This document shows positions 1-8,491 of a DNA stretch of 64,000 nt, piece after piece; within the stretch, counting starts at the first letter, position 1, and the number at the start of each line of letters is the position of its first letter. A program made the position numbers and the translations under genes. The stretch covers positions 1-64,000 of the forward strand of contig NZ_RKKU01000003.1 in the NCBI RefSeq assembly GCF_003797945.1. Reading direction: 5' to 3'. Under the pieces are notes generated by a model, which worked only from the letters and a program-made list of their open reading frames with translations, had not been told where the DNA came from and searched no databases. The stretch comes from Pseudomonas neustonica. Its GTDB lineage: Bacteria; Pseudomonadota; Gammaproteobacteria; Pseudomonadales; Pseudomonadaceae.

Positions 1-122
1 CGTGACCGGTGATTCCGGGATATCACCCAAAATCGGTCACGATAAAACGGAATGAGCGGTCACGTTAGCCCGGAACAGGCGGTCACGTTCAAACGGAATG
101 GGCGGTCACGATGGGCCGGAAT
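1..122. repeat. 23-bp repeat array, probable end of an IS21-family element
   Basis: The octamer CGGTCACG occurs at 34, 57, 80 and 103, exactly 23 bp apart, each followed by a CGGAAT-like block (47, 70, 93, 116). Positions 1-18 carry the same unit inverted (CGTGACCG then ATTCCGG). Multiple terminal repeats with this CGGTCACG/CCGGAAT wording are what I recall from IS21-family elements of Pseudomonas, where they are transposase-binding sites. No istA or istB coding sequence is inside the window, so the rest of the element would lie to the left, or this is a solo remnant. The exact element boundary and target duplication cannot be set. Confidence 0.6.
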
Positions 123-171
123 ATGCAGTTAGATCCTTTAGAGCTTTCCCCGTTGTCTGGGGATGTCCTGA

Positions 172-423
172 TCGACGTTTTATCGCAGACTAAAATGTGG
201 CCGGTTTAGTTCTGATGAAAGCGACAGGATCGTTAGGGCAGCTATTTTATTTAGCGATGTTGTGAGGTTGTTCGAGGATGATCAGGGCCTTGCCCGTCGA
301 TGGGTAAGAGCGTCACAAAACGAGCTGAATGGCCAGGCACCGATGGAGTTTTTTCGTACTGGAGTTGAATGTGAGGCGGTCAGGGATCTTATCGGACGAC
401 TAGAGATGGGTATGTTTTGCTGA
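172..423 (+). pseudogene. 5'-truncated MbcA/ParS/Xre-type antitoxin remnant
   Basis: An open frame without a usable start runs from 172 (after a stop at 169-171) to the TGA at 421-423. Its translation begins STFYRRLKCGRFSSDESDRI and ends in the toxin-binding pattern LARRWVRAS...LNGQAPMEFF...VRDLIGRLEMGMFC. This is the C-terminal half of the RES-Xre / MbcA-ParS antitoxin family, whose members normally have about 60 further N-terminal residues with a helix-turn-helix. That part is absent and the repeat array lies directly upstream, so insertion or deletion at the IS end probably removed it. No RES-domain toxin gene follows. The family assignment is from the C-terminal motif and is fairly strong; loss of function is inferred. 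Confidence 0.7.
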
Positions 424-477
424 GCTCTGCAACCTTACCCAGATACATCTAAATGAACATTGTGGGGCTTTTTGGAG

Positions 478-777
478 CTATAGATCGGGTTGAATCCCGT
501 GAATTCTTATAGGTACACCCGCCACGACTCTCCTGCGCCGAGAAACACCAAGCCTTTTCTCTGTGCCGTCAGGGAGCTCTGCAATAATGTATCCATTTTT
601 TGACACTACAACGGTGCATGACAACTTTTTTGCTCTTTTATAGGCCATGTTTGTTGCCATGGCCGCTTGCTCCGCAATCCGGGAGTCGAGTGCCACATCG
701 CTTTGGCCTGCGCTGTCAGGTTGGGAGTCAATAATCATAGCCCGGTCAGCCTTAGTGACTTCATGTTCAGTCAGCAT
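478..777 (-). CDS. small hypothetical protein
   Basis: 99 codons that I do not recognise. The middle (about residues 45-72) reads AYKRAKKL..TVVVSKNGYIIAELPDGTEKRL, a helix followed by a short beta hairpin with an asparagine-glycine turn, and the C-terminus is basic (SRRRR). No signal peptide or membrane segment. No clear Shine-Dalgarno precedes the ATG at 777, so the start is uncertain. It lies in the accessory strip between the antitoxin remnant and the tRNA, on the opposite strand to the remnant. Small proteins of this shape occur near toxin-antitoxin genes, but nothing here proves a function. Confidence 0.5.
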   Translation of the reverse strand: MLTEHEVTKADRAMIIDSQPDSAGQSDVALDSRIAEQAAMATNMAYKRAKKLSCTVVVSKNGYIIAELPDGTEKRLGVSRRRRVVAGVPIRIHGIQPDL

Positions 778-1097
778 ACGGGTGTTGTGAGCCGATTATC
801 AAGAATCAGATTAATGCGACTTCTGCGCCATACCTGCGGTCGATAAGGTGTTGAGTCAGTTCGAAATTTGCCTCGTATGCAGCAGGTGCGGGAGAGTCGC
901 ACTTTTTAGCGCCAAGAGTAGGACGCAAAATTGACGATGAGTTGAGGGGGCTGGATGAAGCTATTCATCTAGCCAGATGGGCAGCGCGACGGGAAGCACT
1001 CGAGGCCGGCCAAATGAGGTCGCAATTGTTACCATAGTGTGGCCAAACCGGCCAAACTATGGGTGCAAGAACACACTTGAAGCGCACAGCAAAGAAA
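778..1097. other. 320-bp gene-poor stretch beside the tRNA
   Basis: No gene with a credible start is visible. A start-less open frame on the plus strand, 855-1037, ends in a helical, charged peptide (KIDDELRGLDEAIHLARWAA then RREALEAGQM), which could be the tail of a degraded gene, but no family is recognisable. The stretch ends at the CCA of the tRNA-Ile gene, so it would be the tRNA-proximal border of an integrated element. I see no integrase or attachment-site duplicate in the window. Confidence 0.35.
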
Positions 1098-1174
1098 TGG
1101 TGGGCCCAGTAGGACTTGAACCTACGACCAAGCGATTATGAGTCGCCTGCTCTGACCAACTGAGCTATAGGCCC
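1098..1174 (-). tRNA. ileX: tRNA-Ile (anticodon CAU, lysidine type)
   Basis: On the minus strand the sequence runs from GGGCCTATAGCTCAG to ...CTACTGGGCCCACCA, with a 7-bp acceptor stem, a D arm containing AGCTCAG, the anticodon loop CTCATAA (CAT read at 1140-1138) and the T-arm GGTTCAAGTCC. The anticodon stem and loop (GGCGACTCATAATCGC) are the ones found in E. coli ileX/ileY, whose C34 is changed to lysidine by TilS so that AUA is read as isoleucine, rather than in initiator or elongator tRNA-Met. CCA is encoded. It lies downstream of rpoD on the same strand, after the rpoD terminator, with its own promoter. Confidence 0.95.
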
Positions 1175-1195
1175 ACGTGCTTATAGCAGGGCGGA

Positions 1196-1224
1196 ATTAT
1201 ACGGGCTGAGATGGCCTCTGACTA
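1196..1224 (-). promoter_or_regulatory. promoter of the tRNA-Ile gene
   Basis: The minus strand has a perfect -10 box TATAAT (1201-1196) and, 17 bp upstream, TAGTCA (1224-1219), which matches the -35 consensus at 4 of 6 positions. The -10 is followed by a GC-rich discriminator (TCCGCCC), typical of stringently controlled stable-RNA promoters. Transcription would start about 15 nt before the mature tRNA 5' end. Confidence 0.6.
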
Positions 1225-1343
1225 GGCATGCGTTGCAGGAAGCTAACGAAATTGCGTCGCTTGGTTGCGGCAGGCGCGTTTTAGGCTCTCAAGGCCCCGT
1301 TATGTTGGGATGTTGTTCGTGCGGAACGGTTCGCGAGCGGAGA

Positions 1344-1368
1344 CAAAAATGCCCAGCATAGCTGGGCA
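1344..1368 (-). terminator. rho-independent terminator of rpoD
   Basis: On the minus strand TGCCCAGC, loop TAT, GCTGGGCA is followed by TTTTTG. This 8-bp GC-rich stem with a T tract lies 26 bp past the rpoD stop codon and closes the rpsU-dnaG-rpoD operon. Confidence 0.9.
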
Positions 1369-1393
1369 TTGATGCACTGCGGTTCACATGAGC

Positions 1394-3259
1394 TTACTCG
1401 TCGAGGAAGCTGCGCAAGTGATCGCTGCGGGTAGGGTGGCGCAGTTTACGCAGTGCTTTGGCTTCGATCTGACGAATCCGTTCACGGGTGACGTCGAACT
1501 GCTTGCCGACTTCTTCCAGGGTGTGATCGGTGTTCATGTCGATACCAAAACGCATGCGCAGTACCTTGGCCTCGCGTGCAGTCAACCCGCCCAATACATC
1601 GCGAGTGGCCTCTTTGAGGTTCTCCACGGTGGCCGAGTCGATTGGCGATTCCATGGTGCCGTCTTCGATGAAGTCGCCCAGATGGGAGTCTTCGTCGTCG
1701 CCGATTGGAGTTTCCATCGAGATGGGCTCCTTGGCGATTTTCAGCACTTTACGAATCTTGTCTTCCGGCATTTCCATGCGCTCGCCCAGCTCTTCAGGTG
1801 TGGGTTCACGACCCATTTCCTGCAGCATCTGACGAGAGATACGGTTCAGCTTGTTGATCGTTTCGATCATGTGTACCGGAATACGAATGGTACGAGCCTG
1901 GTCCGCAATGGAGCGCGTGATTGCCTGACGAATCCACCAGGTGGCATAAGTCGAGAACTTATAGCCGCGGCGGTATTCGAACTTGTCTACTGCCTTCATC
2001 AGACCGATGTTGCCTTCCTGGATCAGATCAAGGAATTGCAAGCCACGGTTGGTGTACTTCTTGGCAATAGAGATAACCAGACGCAAGTTGGCCTCGACCA
2101 TCTCTTTCTTGGCGCGACGAGCACGGGCTTCACCAATCGACATGCGACGGTTAATGTCCTTGACCTCGGATACAGTCAGCTCAGCTTCCTGTTCCAGTAT
2201 GGTCAGCTTCTTCTGCGCACGAAGGATGTCGGGTTTAACCGCTTCCAGTGCTTCGGCGTAGCGTGGTTTTCCGGCCAGCAGTTCGTCAACCCAGCCATCG
2301 TTGACTTCGTTGCCCGGGAAGCTGCGCAGGAACTCGTTACGCGGCATACGTGCATCACGTACGCACAATTGCATGATCGCGCGCTCTTGCTTGCGGATCT
2401 GATCCTGCGCACTGCGGACACGCACAACCAAGGCTTCATACTGCTTGGGTATCAGTTTGATCGGCATGAAGAGCAACGCCAACGCATCCAGCTCGGCAAT
2501 AACTTTGCTGCTGTTGCGTGGGTTCTTCTTCAGGACCTTTTTGACTTTCTCGAGCTGATCACCGATCGCGGTGAAGCGCATGCGAGCGATCTCTGGATCC
2601 GGGCCGCCATCGCCTTCGTCATCCGAGCTGTCGTCGTCATCGCTGTCGTCGTCATCATCATCGCTGTCGTCGTCGGACTTTTTCTTGTCGTCCTTCGAGG
2701 CCGCGCTGGGAATTTGAGCGTTGTCGGTGCCAGACAGGCCGTCATCGTCAGGGTCTATATAACCACTGAAGATGTCAGACAGACGTCCGCCTTCCTCGGT
2801 GACGCGAGCGTAGTCGGCAAGAATGCTCTCGACTGTCCCCGGGAACATAGAGATGGCCGCCATGACTTCGCGGATGCCTTCCTCGATGCGCTTGGCGATT
2901 TCAATCTCGCCTTCACGGGTCAGCAGCTCGACCGTACCCATTTCACGCATGTACATGCGCACGGGGTCGGTGGTGCGACCGATATCCGTCTCAACCGCGG
3001 CTAATGCAGCAGCAGCCTCTTCGGCGGCAGATTCATCGGCATCGTTGTCGGCGAGCAACAGAGCATCAGCATCCGGTGCAACCTCGAACACGGTGATGCC
3101 CATGTCGTTGATCATGCGGATGATGTCTTCTACCTGTTCCGGATCGGAGATATCCTCGGGCAGGTGGTCGTTGACTTCCGCATAGGTCAGATAGCCCTGC
3201 TCGCGACCGCGGGCAATGAGCTCTTTGAGACGGGATTGCTGTTGCGCTTTTCCGGACAT
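1394..3259 (-). CDS. rpoD: RNA polymerase sigma-70 factor RpoD
   Basis: Housekeeping sigma factor, 621 aa from the start [15 protein letters not shown]. That start has AAGGG upstream and matches Pseudomonas RpoD; an in-frame ATG ten codons earlier is ignored. Region 1.1 is N-terminal. Region 1.2 carries [11 protein letters not shown], regions 2.1-2.4 carry [23 protein letters not shown] and [10 protein letters not shown], and region 4.2 carries [20 protein letters not shown] before the terminal RSFLDE. The non-conserved spacer has an unusually long acidic run, about 20 Asp/Ser residues (roughly residues 185-215), encoded by GAC/GAT triplets. It is the last gene of the macromolecular synthesis operon, 87 bp after dnaG. 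Confidence 0.98.
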   Translation of the reverse strand: MSGKAQQQSRLKELIARGREQGYLTYAEVNDHLPEDISDPEQVEDIIRMINDMGITVFEVAPDADALLLADNDADESAAEEAAAALAAVETDIGRTTDPVRMYMREMGTVELLTREGEIEIAKRIEEGIREVMAAISMFPGTVESILADYARVTEEGGRLSDIFSGYIDPDDDGLSGTDNAQIPSAASKDDKKKSDDDSDDDDDDSDDDDSSDDEGDGGPDPEIARMRFTAIGDQLEKVKKVLKKNPRNSSKVIAELDALALLFMPIKLIPKQYEALVVRVRSAQDQIRKQERAIMQLCVRDARMPRNEFLRSFPGNEVNDGWVDELLAGKPRYAEALEAVKPDILRAQKKLTILEQEAELTVSEVKDINRRMSIGEARARRAKKEMVEANLRLVISIAKKYTNRGLQFLDLIQEGNIGLMKAVDKFEYRRGYKFSTYATWWIRQAITRSIADQARTIRIPVHMIETINKLNRISRQMLQEMGREPTPEELGERMEMPEDKIRKVLKIAKEPISMETPIGDDEDSHLGDFIEDGTMESPIDSATVENLKEATRDVLGGLTAREAKVLRMRFGIDMNTDHTLEEVGKQFDVTRERIRQIEAKALRKLRHPTRSDHLRSFLDE

Positions 3260-3346
3260 AACAACCCTTGTGGACGCATTGGTGTGCAAAAAAGTAAGCT
3301 GCGGATTATACCCTGAATTTAGGGCTCCGCGCCAGTTGAGGCGGCG

Positions 3347-5257
3347 TTAGCTGTCGGTTTTTGGTGCGCGTTGGCGTCCAAAAAGATCGAGCAGTTGCTG
3401 CTTCTCCTCGGCGCTAAGCGGCTGGTTAGCCGACTTTGCCAGGAGTTTGTCGATGTGCCGTTCGGTTTGTTCGGCGGATAATCTATTTATAGTGTCGAAA
3501 AACTGTTGTTCAAGGTTGTGATCAGGATTATTCAGCAACCATTCCTGTTCAGCCAAGTGACTCAGTTGCTCGCCAAGCGCCGTACCATGCCACCTGGCGA
3601 GCAATTCTATGGTGCTTAATCCTGGGTTTTTTTGTGCTGCATCCAGCAGTGCTACCAATAGTCTTGCCTCATCCTTGTCTTCGTCAGCCAGTTCATTGGC
3701 CTGCTGCGCCATGCCTGCCAGGTGCGGGTGGTGCAACAGGGTGCGAGTAGCTTGCAGTAGCGGGCTATCTACGCCTTTCTTTCCGCTGCGCTGAGGCTTT
3801 CGCGGGGCGGGTCGCTCGTTGCGCTCGCTCGGTTCATAGCTCGGCGCATAGTCATCCATCGGCGGTTGCCAGTCGTCGTCCCAGTTGGGCGGCGCATCCT
3901 GTTGCTCTGGCGCTGCGATGGTAGCCGGTTCGCTAAGGCTGGCTACTGGCTGCTTAGCTTCGGTCTCGACGCGGTTCAGGTCCATGCCGGTAATCTGGGC
4001 CAGCGACTGGCGCAGTAGGCGACGCAGCAGACTGCCGGGTACTTTATCGATCAATGGTAGTGCCAGTGCCGCCAGATGCGCTTTGCCTTCGAGGCTGACA
4101 GGGTTGGCCTCTATGCTCAAATGCCGAAACAGGTACTCGGTGAGCGGTTCTGCCTGCTCGTTGACGCGCTGCTGAAACGCTTGCTGGCCTTCTTCGCGCA
4201 CCATGCTATCCGGATCTTGTCCGTCAGGCAGAAACAAAAAACGCACGTGCCTGCCGTCTTCCAGCACGGGTAGGGCAGAGTTCAGTGCCCGCCAAGCAGC
4301 CTGTTTGCCTGCCTTGTCGCCGTCAAAGCAGAAGGTCACGCTATGCACCAGACGGAACAGGCGCTTCAAGTGATCTTCGCTGGTCGCGGTGCCAAGTGTC
4401 GCTACGGCGTTGGTGACGCCGTGCTGAGCCAGGGCAATCACGTCCATGTAACCTTCGACCACAATAACGTCGTCTAGTTGCCGGTTCTGCTGCTTCGCCT
4501 CGTATAGGCCATAGAGTTCTTGGCCCTTGTGGAAGACTGGCGTCTCCGGCGAGTTCAGGTATTTGGGTTTGTCGTCACCCAGAACCCGGCCACCAAAGCC
4601 AATCACGCGGCCCCGGCTGTCACGAATGGGGAACATGATGCGATCACGAAAGCGGTCGTAACGTTTTCCGCTGTCTTCGTTCTCAACCACCAGGCCCGCT
4701 TCGATCAGCGCCTTCTGCTCTGAGGTGTCGCGACTAAGGTGCGACATCAGGTTATCCCAGCCGGGCGGCGCCAAGCCTAGATCGTAGGTTTTGGCGATAT
4801 GTCCGGTGAGTCCGCGCTGCTTGAGGTAGCTGACTGCACGTTGTTTCTTTGGGTGGTGGCGCAATTGCTGACGATAGTAGGCTGCCGCTTGCTCAAGCAG
4901 TGCATATAACGGGCTGTCTTTGCGCGGTGTGTTTTGTTGCTTGCGGTCGCTGCGCTCTTCGCGGGGTACGGCGACGCCAGCCTGTTTGGCCAGGTCTTCG
5001 ACTGCCTCGGGAAAGTCCAGCCGCTCAAAGTCCATGACAAAACTAAGCGCATTGCCGCCCGCGCCGCAGCCGAAGCAATAATAGAATTGCTTGTCCGGAC
5101 TGACGCTGAAGGACGGTGATTTTTCGTTATGAAAAGGGCACAGTGCCGAGTAGTTCTTGCCGGTTTTCTTGAGTTTCAGGCGCGCACCAACCACCTCGAC
5201 GATATCGGTCCGTCCGAGAAGGTCATCGATAAAGCCCTGAGGAATAAGCCCGGCCAT
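3347..5257 (-). CDS. dnaG: DNA primase DnaG
   Basis: Makes RNA primers at the replication fork with DnaB. 636 aa from MAGLIPQGFIDDLL; the ATG at 5257 has AAGGCAG upstream and is preferred over one 7 codons earlier. The CHC2 zinc finger is at about residues 40-64 (CPFHNEKSPSF ... CFGCGAGG). The TOPRIM domain follows, with VVEGYMDVIAL (catalytic Glu) and FDGDKAGK (DxD metal site). The C-terminal third is the helicase-binding domain. It is the middle gene of rpsU-dnaG-rpoD, with about 235 bp between rpsU and dnaG that hold a hairpin region. Confidence 0.97.
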   Translation of the reverse strand: MAGLIPQGFIDDLLGRTDIVEVVGARLKLKKTGKNYSALCPFHNEKSPSFSVSPDKQFYYCFGCGAGGNALSFVMDFERLDFPEAVEDLAKQAGVAVPREERSDRKQQNTPRKDSPLYALLEQAAAYYRQQLRHHPKKQRAVSYLKQRGLTGHIAKTYDLGLAPPGWDNLMSHLSRDTSEQKALIEAGLVVENEDSGKRYDRFRDRIMFPIRDSRGRVIGFGGRVLGDDKPKYLNSPETPVFHKGQELYGLYEAKQQNRQLDDVIVVEGYMDVIALAQHGVTNAVATLGTATSEDHLKRLFRLVHSVTFCFDGDKAGKQAAWRALNSALPVLEDGRHVRFLFLPDGQDPDSMVREEGQQAFQQRVNEQAEPLTEYLFRHLSIEANPVSLEGKAHLAALALPLIDKVPGSLLRRLLRQSLAQITGMDLNRVETEAKQPVASLSEPATIAAPEQQDAPPNWDDDWQPPMDDYAPSYEPSERNERPAPRKPQRSGKKGVDSPLLQATRTLLHHPHLAGMAQQANELADEDKDEARLLVALLDAAQKNPGLSTIELLARWHGTALGEQLSHLAEQEWLLNNPDHNLEQQFFDTINRLSAEQTERHIDKLLAKSANQPLSAEEKQQLLDLFGRQRAPKTDS

Positions 5258-5452
5258 GTATCTGCCTTGCACCAGCAAAAGGAAACCGCGAGCGAACGGC
5301 TAGGCCGGACGCTTGATCGGTTTGGCGCACTATAATATCCGATAGGCACGGAGACGCAAAAATCCAGCCCGTTCCAAAAATTGGAAGGCCGGAAAAGTGC
5401 GTATATCAGATTTTTTCAGCTACTTATCAAGCCTTGTAAGGCAAGAACGGTT

Positions 5453-5470
5453 GGGCCTGCGATCAGGCCC
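5453..5470 (-). terminator. hairpin between rpsU and dnaG, possible partial terminator
   Basis: On the minus strand GGGCCTG-ATCG-CAGGCCC forms a 7-bp stem 22 bp after the rpsU stop codon, and a second small stem (GCCTT-AC-AAGGC, 5441-5430) follows. There is no real T tract. In E. coli a leaky terminator between rpsU and dnaG lowers primase output relative to S21, and this hairpin sits in the equivalent place; the role is inferred. Confidence 0.45.
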
Positions 5471-5491
5471 TACAGAGCTGAAAGTCGGAAC

Positions 5492-5707
5492 TCAGTACAG
5501 ACGTTCGCGACGACGCTGTTCGCGTTGAATCTTTTTAGCGTGACGCTTAACAGCGGCAGCAGCCTTGCGCTTGCGCTCGGTAGTGGGCTTTTCATAAAAC
5601 TCACGACGGCGCACTTCAGCCAGAACGCCTGCTTTTTCGCAGGAGCGTTTGAAACGACGCAGGGCCACGTCGAAGGGTTCATTCTCTTTAACTTTGACGT
5701 TAGGCAT
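5492..5707 (-). CDS. rpsU: 30S ribosomal protein S21
   Basis: 71 aa, the standard length for bS21. It begins [20 protein letters not shown] and is rich in Lys/Arg, ending in [17 protein letters not shown]. It binds the 30S platform near the anti-Shine-Dalgarno of 16S rRNA. It is the first gene of the rpsU-dnaG-rpoD operon and is divergent from tsaD, with a 220-bp shared upstream region. Confidence 0.97.
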   Translation of the reverse strand: MPNVKVKENEPFDVALRRFKRSCEKAGVLAEVRRREFYEKPTTERKRKAAAAVKRHAKKIQREQRRRERLY

Positions 5708-5927
5708 TTCGTACCTTTCTCAAACGTTGTAGTCGTAGCCGAAGGCGATATTGCCTACGGCGATTGCATTTCAAGGGACGCGGATGTTACCGCCTCCCTT
5801 TGGAAAATGCAAAGCCTATGACACCCATAAAGGCAAAAAACTGGCCTGTGGGCGCCGGGCTGATTATGATGCGCGACTTACTGGATTAATGCGAGCGAGT
5901 TCGCACTCAACCACACAAAGGCAAAGC

Positions 5928-6965
5928 ATGCGTGTTCTGGGTATAGAAACCTCCTGTGATGAAACCGGCGTTGCGATATACGACAGCGAGCGAGGGCTGC
6001 TCGCGGATGCGCTCTTCAGTCAGATTGATCTGCACCGGGTATACGGTGGTGTAGTGCCGGAGCTGGCTTCGCGCGACCATGTCAAACGGTTGGTGCCGTT
6101 GATGCGTGAGGTGTTTGATCAGGCTGCTCTGCAGCCAGGCGAGGTCGATGGCGTGGTTTATACCGCTGGCCCGGGTCTGGTTGGGGCGCTATTAGTCGGT
6201 GGCGCCTGTGCGCGTGCACTGGCCTTTGCCTGGGGCGTGCCGGCGCTGGGCGTGCATCACATGGAAGGTCATCTGTTGGCCCCCATGCTGGAAGCGTCTC
6301 CTCCTGCGTTCCCTTTTGTCGCGCTGCTGGTGTCGGGTGGTCATACCCAACTGGTCCGGGTGGACGGCATTGGTGAGTATCAACTCTTGGGTGAATCGTT
6401 GGACGATGCCGCCGGTGAAGCCTTTGACAAGACCGCCAAGCTGATGGGGCTGCCTTACCCCGGTGGCCCCGAGATCGCTCGCCTGGCCGAAGAGGGCGAA
6501 GCCGGCGTCTTTGTTTTCCCGCGCCCCATGACGGACCGCCCCGGTCTGGATTTTAGTTTCAGTGGTTTGAAAACATCGGTGCTGAATGCCTGGCAGCGCT
6601 GCCAGCAGCAAGGGGAGGTCAGTCATCAGGTGCAGGCCGATCTGGCGCTGGGGTTTGAAACTGCTGTAGTGGAAACGCTGACCATCAAGTGTAAGCGCGC
6701 ACTCAAGCAGACGGGGCTCAAGCGGCTGGTGATTGCTGGCGGTGTCAGTGCCAACCAGCGCCTGCGCGCTAACCTGGAAAAAATGACCGCTGGTCTGAAA
6801 GGCGAGGTGTTTTATGCACGTCCCGCCTTCTGCACGGACAATGGCGCCATGATTGCCTACGCTGGCTGTCAGCGGCTGATGGCTGGGCAGCACGACATAT
6901 CTGGTATCGAGGCGCGCGCGCGCTGGCCGATGGATCAGTTGCCTGCGTTGGCGGTCAAGGCTTGA
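5928..6965 (+). CDS. tsaD: tRNA N6-threonylcarbamoyladenosine transferase TsaD
   Basis: Transfers the threonylcarbamoyl group from TC-AMP to A37 of ANN-decoding tRNAs, with TsaB and TsaE. 345 aa from [14 protein letters not shown]; the longer open frame upstream has no family similarity. The metal-binding HxEGH motif is at residues 111-115 (HMEGH). The ASKHA nucleotide-binding elements include VSGGHTQLV and GGPEIARLA, and the C-terminus has [12 protein letters not shown] and [13 protein letters not shown]. Its last 11 bp overlap the 3' end of the convergent plsY gene, so no intergenic terminator is possible. Confidence 0.97.
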   Translation: MRVLGIETSCDETGVAIYDSERGLLADALFSQIDLHRVYGGVVPELASRDHVKRLVPLMREVFDQAALQPGEVDGVVYTAGPGLVGALLVGGACARALAFAWGVPALGVHHMEGHLLAPMLEASPPAFPFVALLVSGGHTQLVRVDGIGEYQLLGESLDDAAGEAFDKTAKLMGLPYPGGPEIARLAEEGEAGVFVFPRPMTDRPGLDFSFSGLKTSVLNAWQRCQQQGEVSHQVQADLALGFETAVVETLTIKCKRALKQTGLKRLVIAGGVSANQRLRANLEKMTAGLKGEVFYARPAFCTDNGAMIAYAGCQRLMAGQHDISGIEARARWPMDQLPALAVKA

Positions 6966-7539
6966 AGCGCGTTTCCTGGCCGTTGATCAGGCGGCCAATG
7001 TTGACCCGGTGGCGCAGCAGTATCAGGCTGACCATCAAGGCTACGGGTATCAGTAATTGTGGCGCTTGCCAGGCTAGCCAGGGGAGTAAAGACAGGCTGG
7101 CCAATAGTGAGGCGAGTGATGCCATGCGTTGCCAGTAAAAAGCCAATAACCAGACGAGCGCTGCCAGCAGTGCGGCAGGCCACGCCAGAATCAGCATAAC
7201 GCCCGCGGCAGTGGCAACGCCCTTGCCACCTTGCAGGCGGTGAAAGATGGGGAGTACGTGGCCACAGACGGCGGCCAGGCCTACCCAGCCCTGGTACGCC
7301 AGAGATAGTTCGGCATGGCGGGCCAGCCAAACTGCCAGCAGGCCTTTGCCGAGATCGCCGATCAGAGTTGCCAGTGCCAGTGAGCGGTTGCCTAGGCGTA
7401 ACATATTGCTGGCACCTGGATTGCCCGAGCCGAGTCGGCGTGGGTCTGGCAGGTGACGCAGACGGCTGATCAGCACGGCAAAGGAGACTGAGCCGAGTAG
7501 ATAGGCAATGCAGGACCATAGCAGCAGGTTGGCGGGCAT
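6955..7539 (-). CDS. plsY: glycerol-3-phosphate acyltransferase PlsY
   Basis: Inner-membrane enzyme that uses acyl-phosphate (made by PlsX) to acylate G3P, the first step of phospholipid synthesis. 194 aa from [17 protein letters not shown], with about five hydrophobic helices. The family motifs are present: [12 protein letters not shown] (residues about 38-49), GDLGKG and [10 protein letters not shown]. The chosen start leaves a normal family length; the ATG 13 codons upstream has no better ribosome site. It is divergent from folB, with 50 bp between the starts, and convergent with tsaD. Confidence 0.93.
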   Translation of the reverse strand: MPANLLLWSCIAYLLGSVSFAVLISRLRHLPDPRRLGSGNPGASNMLRLGNRSLALATLIGDLGKGLLAVWLARHAELSLAYQGWVGLAAVCGHVLPIFHRLQGGKGVATAAGVMLILAWPAALLAALVWLLAFYWQRMASLASLLASLSLLPWLAWQAPQLLIPVALMVSLILLRHRVNIGRLINGQETRFKP

Positions 7540-7589
7540 AGTGCTGACCGTAATTAAAACGACGATTGTAGTCGACATGGGAGCAATGC

Positions 7590-7952
7590 GTGGATCAGGT
7601 TTTTATCAAAGGGTTAACAACGGATGCCGTTATCGGTATCTACGACTGGGAGCGCACCATTCGTCAGCCCCTGATCTTCGATCTGGATATGGCCTGGGAT
7701 ATTCGTCCTGCAGCTGCCCATGAAAATATCGACGCCACGCTGAATTACGCGGCAATCAGTGAGTTCATTATCACCTTTGTGCAGGCCAGCGAATTTTTAC
7801 TGGTTGAGACGCTGGCCGAGAAGCTGGCGGCCAAGCTGCGCAAGGAGTTTGATATTCCCTGGCTGCGTTTACGGGTGACCAAGCCTGACGCAGTGAAGCA
7901 GGCCGCCGGCGGCGTTGGCGTTTTGATCGAGCGCGGAGTATTGCCGTCGTGA
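7590..7952 (+). CDS. folB: dihydroneopterin aldolase FolB
   Basis: Converts 7,8-dihydroneopterin to 6-hydroxymethyl-dihydropterin and glycolaldehyde in folate synthesis. 120 aa starting at a GTG codon (7590) with GGGAG at 7579-7583. The family pattern is clear: GLTTDAVIGIYDWER near the start, then TLNYAAISEFI and FLLVETLAEKLA, ending in TKPDAVKQAAGGVGVLIER. The stop overlaps the GTG start of folK by 4 bp (GTGA), so folB-folK are translationally coupled. Confidence 0.95.
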   Translation: MDQVFIKGLTTDAVIGIYDWERTIRQPLIFDLDMAWDIRPAAAHENIDATLNYAAISEFIITFVQASEFLLVETLAEKLAAKLRKEFDIPWLRLRVTKPDAVKQAAGGVGVLIERGVLPS

Positions 7953-8491
7953 ACAGGGCTTATCTTGGTCTGGGCAGTAATGCTGCGCGCGACTACCACT
8001 TGCAGCGTGGCTTGGATGCGCTGTGTGAGTTGGGCGCTAACCTGCAGGTGTCACCGGTATTTGAGAGTGACGCAGTGGGGATGCTGGGTAAGCGCTTCTA
8101 CAACCTGGTAGTGGTGTTTGATACCAGGTTATCGCTTGCTGACCTGAACGCTGCGCTCAAGGCCATTGAGGCCGCCTGTGGGCGGCGAGAGACCAAGGTT
8201 CCGGGTCGCATCACCCTGGATATTGATATTCTTACCTATGGCGAGCTGAGCGGCGTGCATGCTGGCCTGGTGTTGCCACGCCCGGAGGTACTGCGCAATG
8301 CCTTTGTGCTTTGGCCGCTGGCGCTGCTGGCTCCTGACGTTCTATTACCTGGCACTGAGTTGAGCTATGCCCAGCATTGGTCTCAATGGCAGGGTACCCA
8401 GCAACTCTGGGCTGTGCCTTTTGTCTGGCATGATCGTGCCTTGACGCCTCCCGACCTGCTATCGAGCAGTCAGGTCCACGCGGCCTTGTAA
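7949..8491 (+). CDS. folK: 6-hydroxymethyl-7,8-dihydropterin pyrophosphokinase FolK
   Basis: Transfers pyrophosphate from ATP to the product of FolB. 180 aa from a GTG start that overlaps the folB stop. The N-terminus AYLGLGSN is the family signature, [12 protein letters not shown] and [17 protein letters not shown] carry the pterin and Mg-ATP binding residues, and [10 protein letters not shown] follows. The C-terminal 25 residues extend past the usual end and their DNA overlaps the 3' end of the convergent cca gene by 22 bp. Confidence 0.95.
   Translation: MNRAYLGLGSNAARDYHLQRGLDALCELGANLQVSPVFESDAVGMLGKRFYNLVVVFDTRLSLADLNAALKAIEAACGRRETKVPGRITLDIDILTYGELSGVHAGLVLPRPEVLRNAFVLWPLALLAPDVLLPGTELSYAQHWSQWQGTQQLWAVPFVWHDRALTPPDLLSSSQVHAAL

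Noticed and set aside
34-122. The 23-bp direct repeats as plasmid-type iterons or an origin
   Set aside because: No rep, par or DnaA-box features nearby, and the unit wording with an inverted copy fits an IS21-type end better.
1098-1174. tRNA-Met from the CAT anticodon
   Set aside because: The anticodon stem-loop matches the lysidine-modified tRNA-Ile2, and the acceptor lacks the initiator mismatch.
1388-3004. Long open frame on the plus strand opposite rpoD
   Set aside because: Shadow of the conserved sigma-factor gene; no ribosome site and no recognisable protein.
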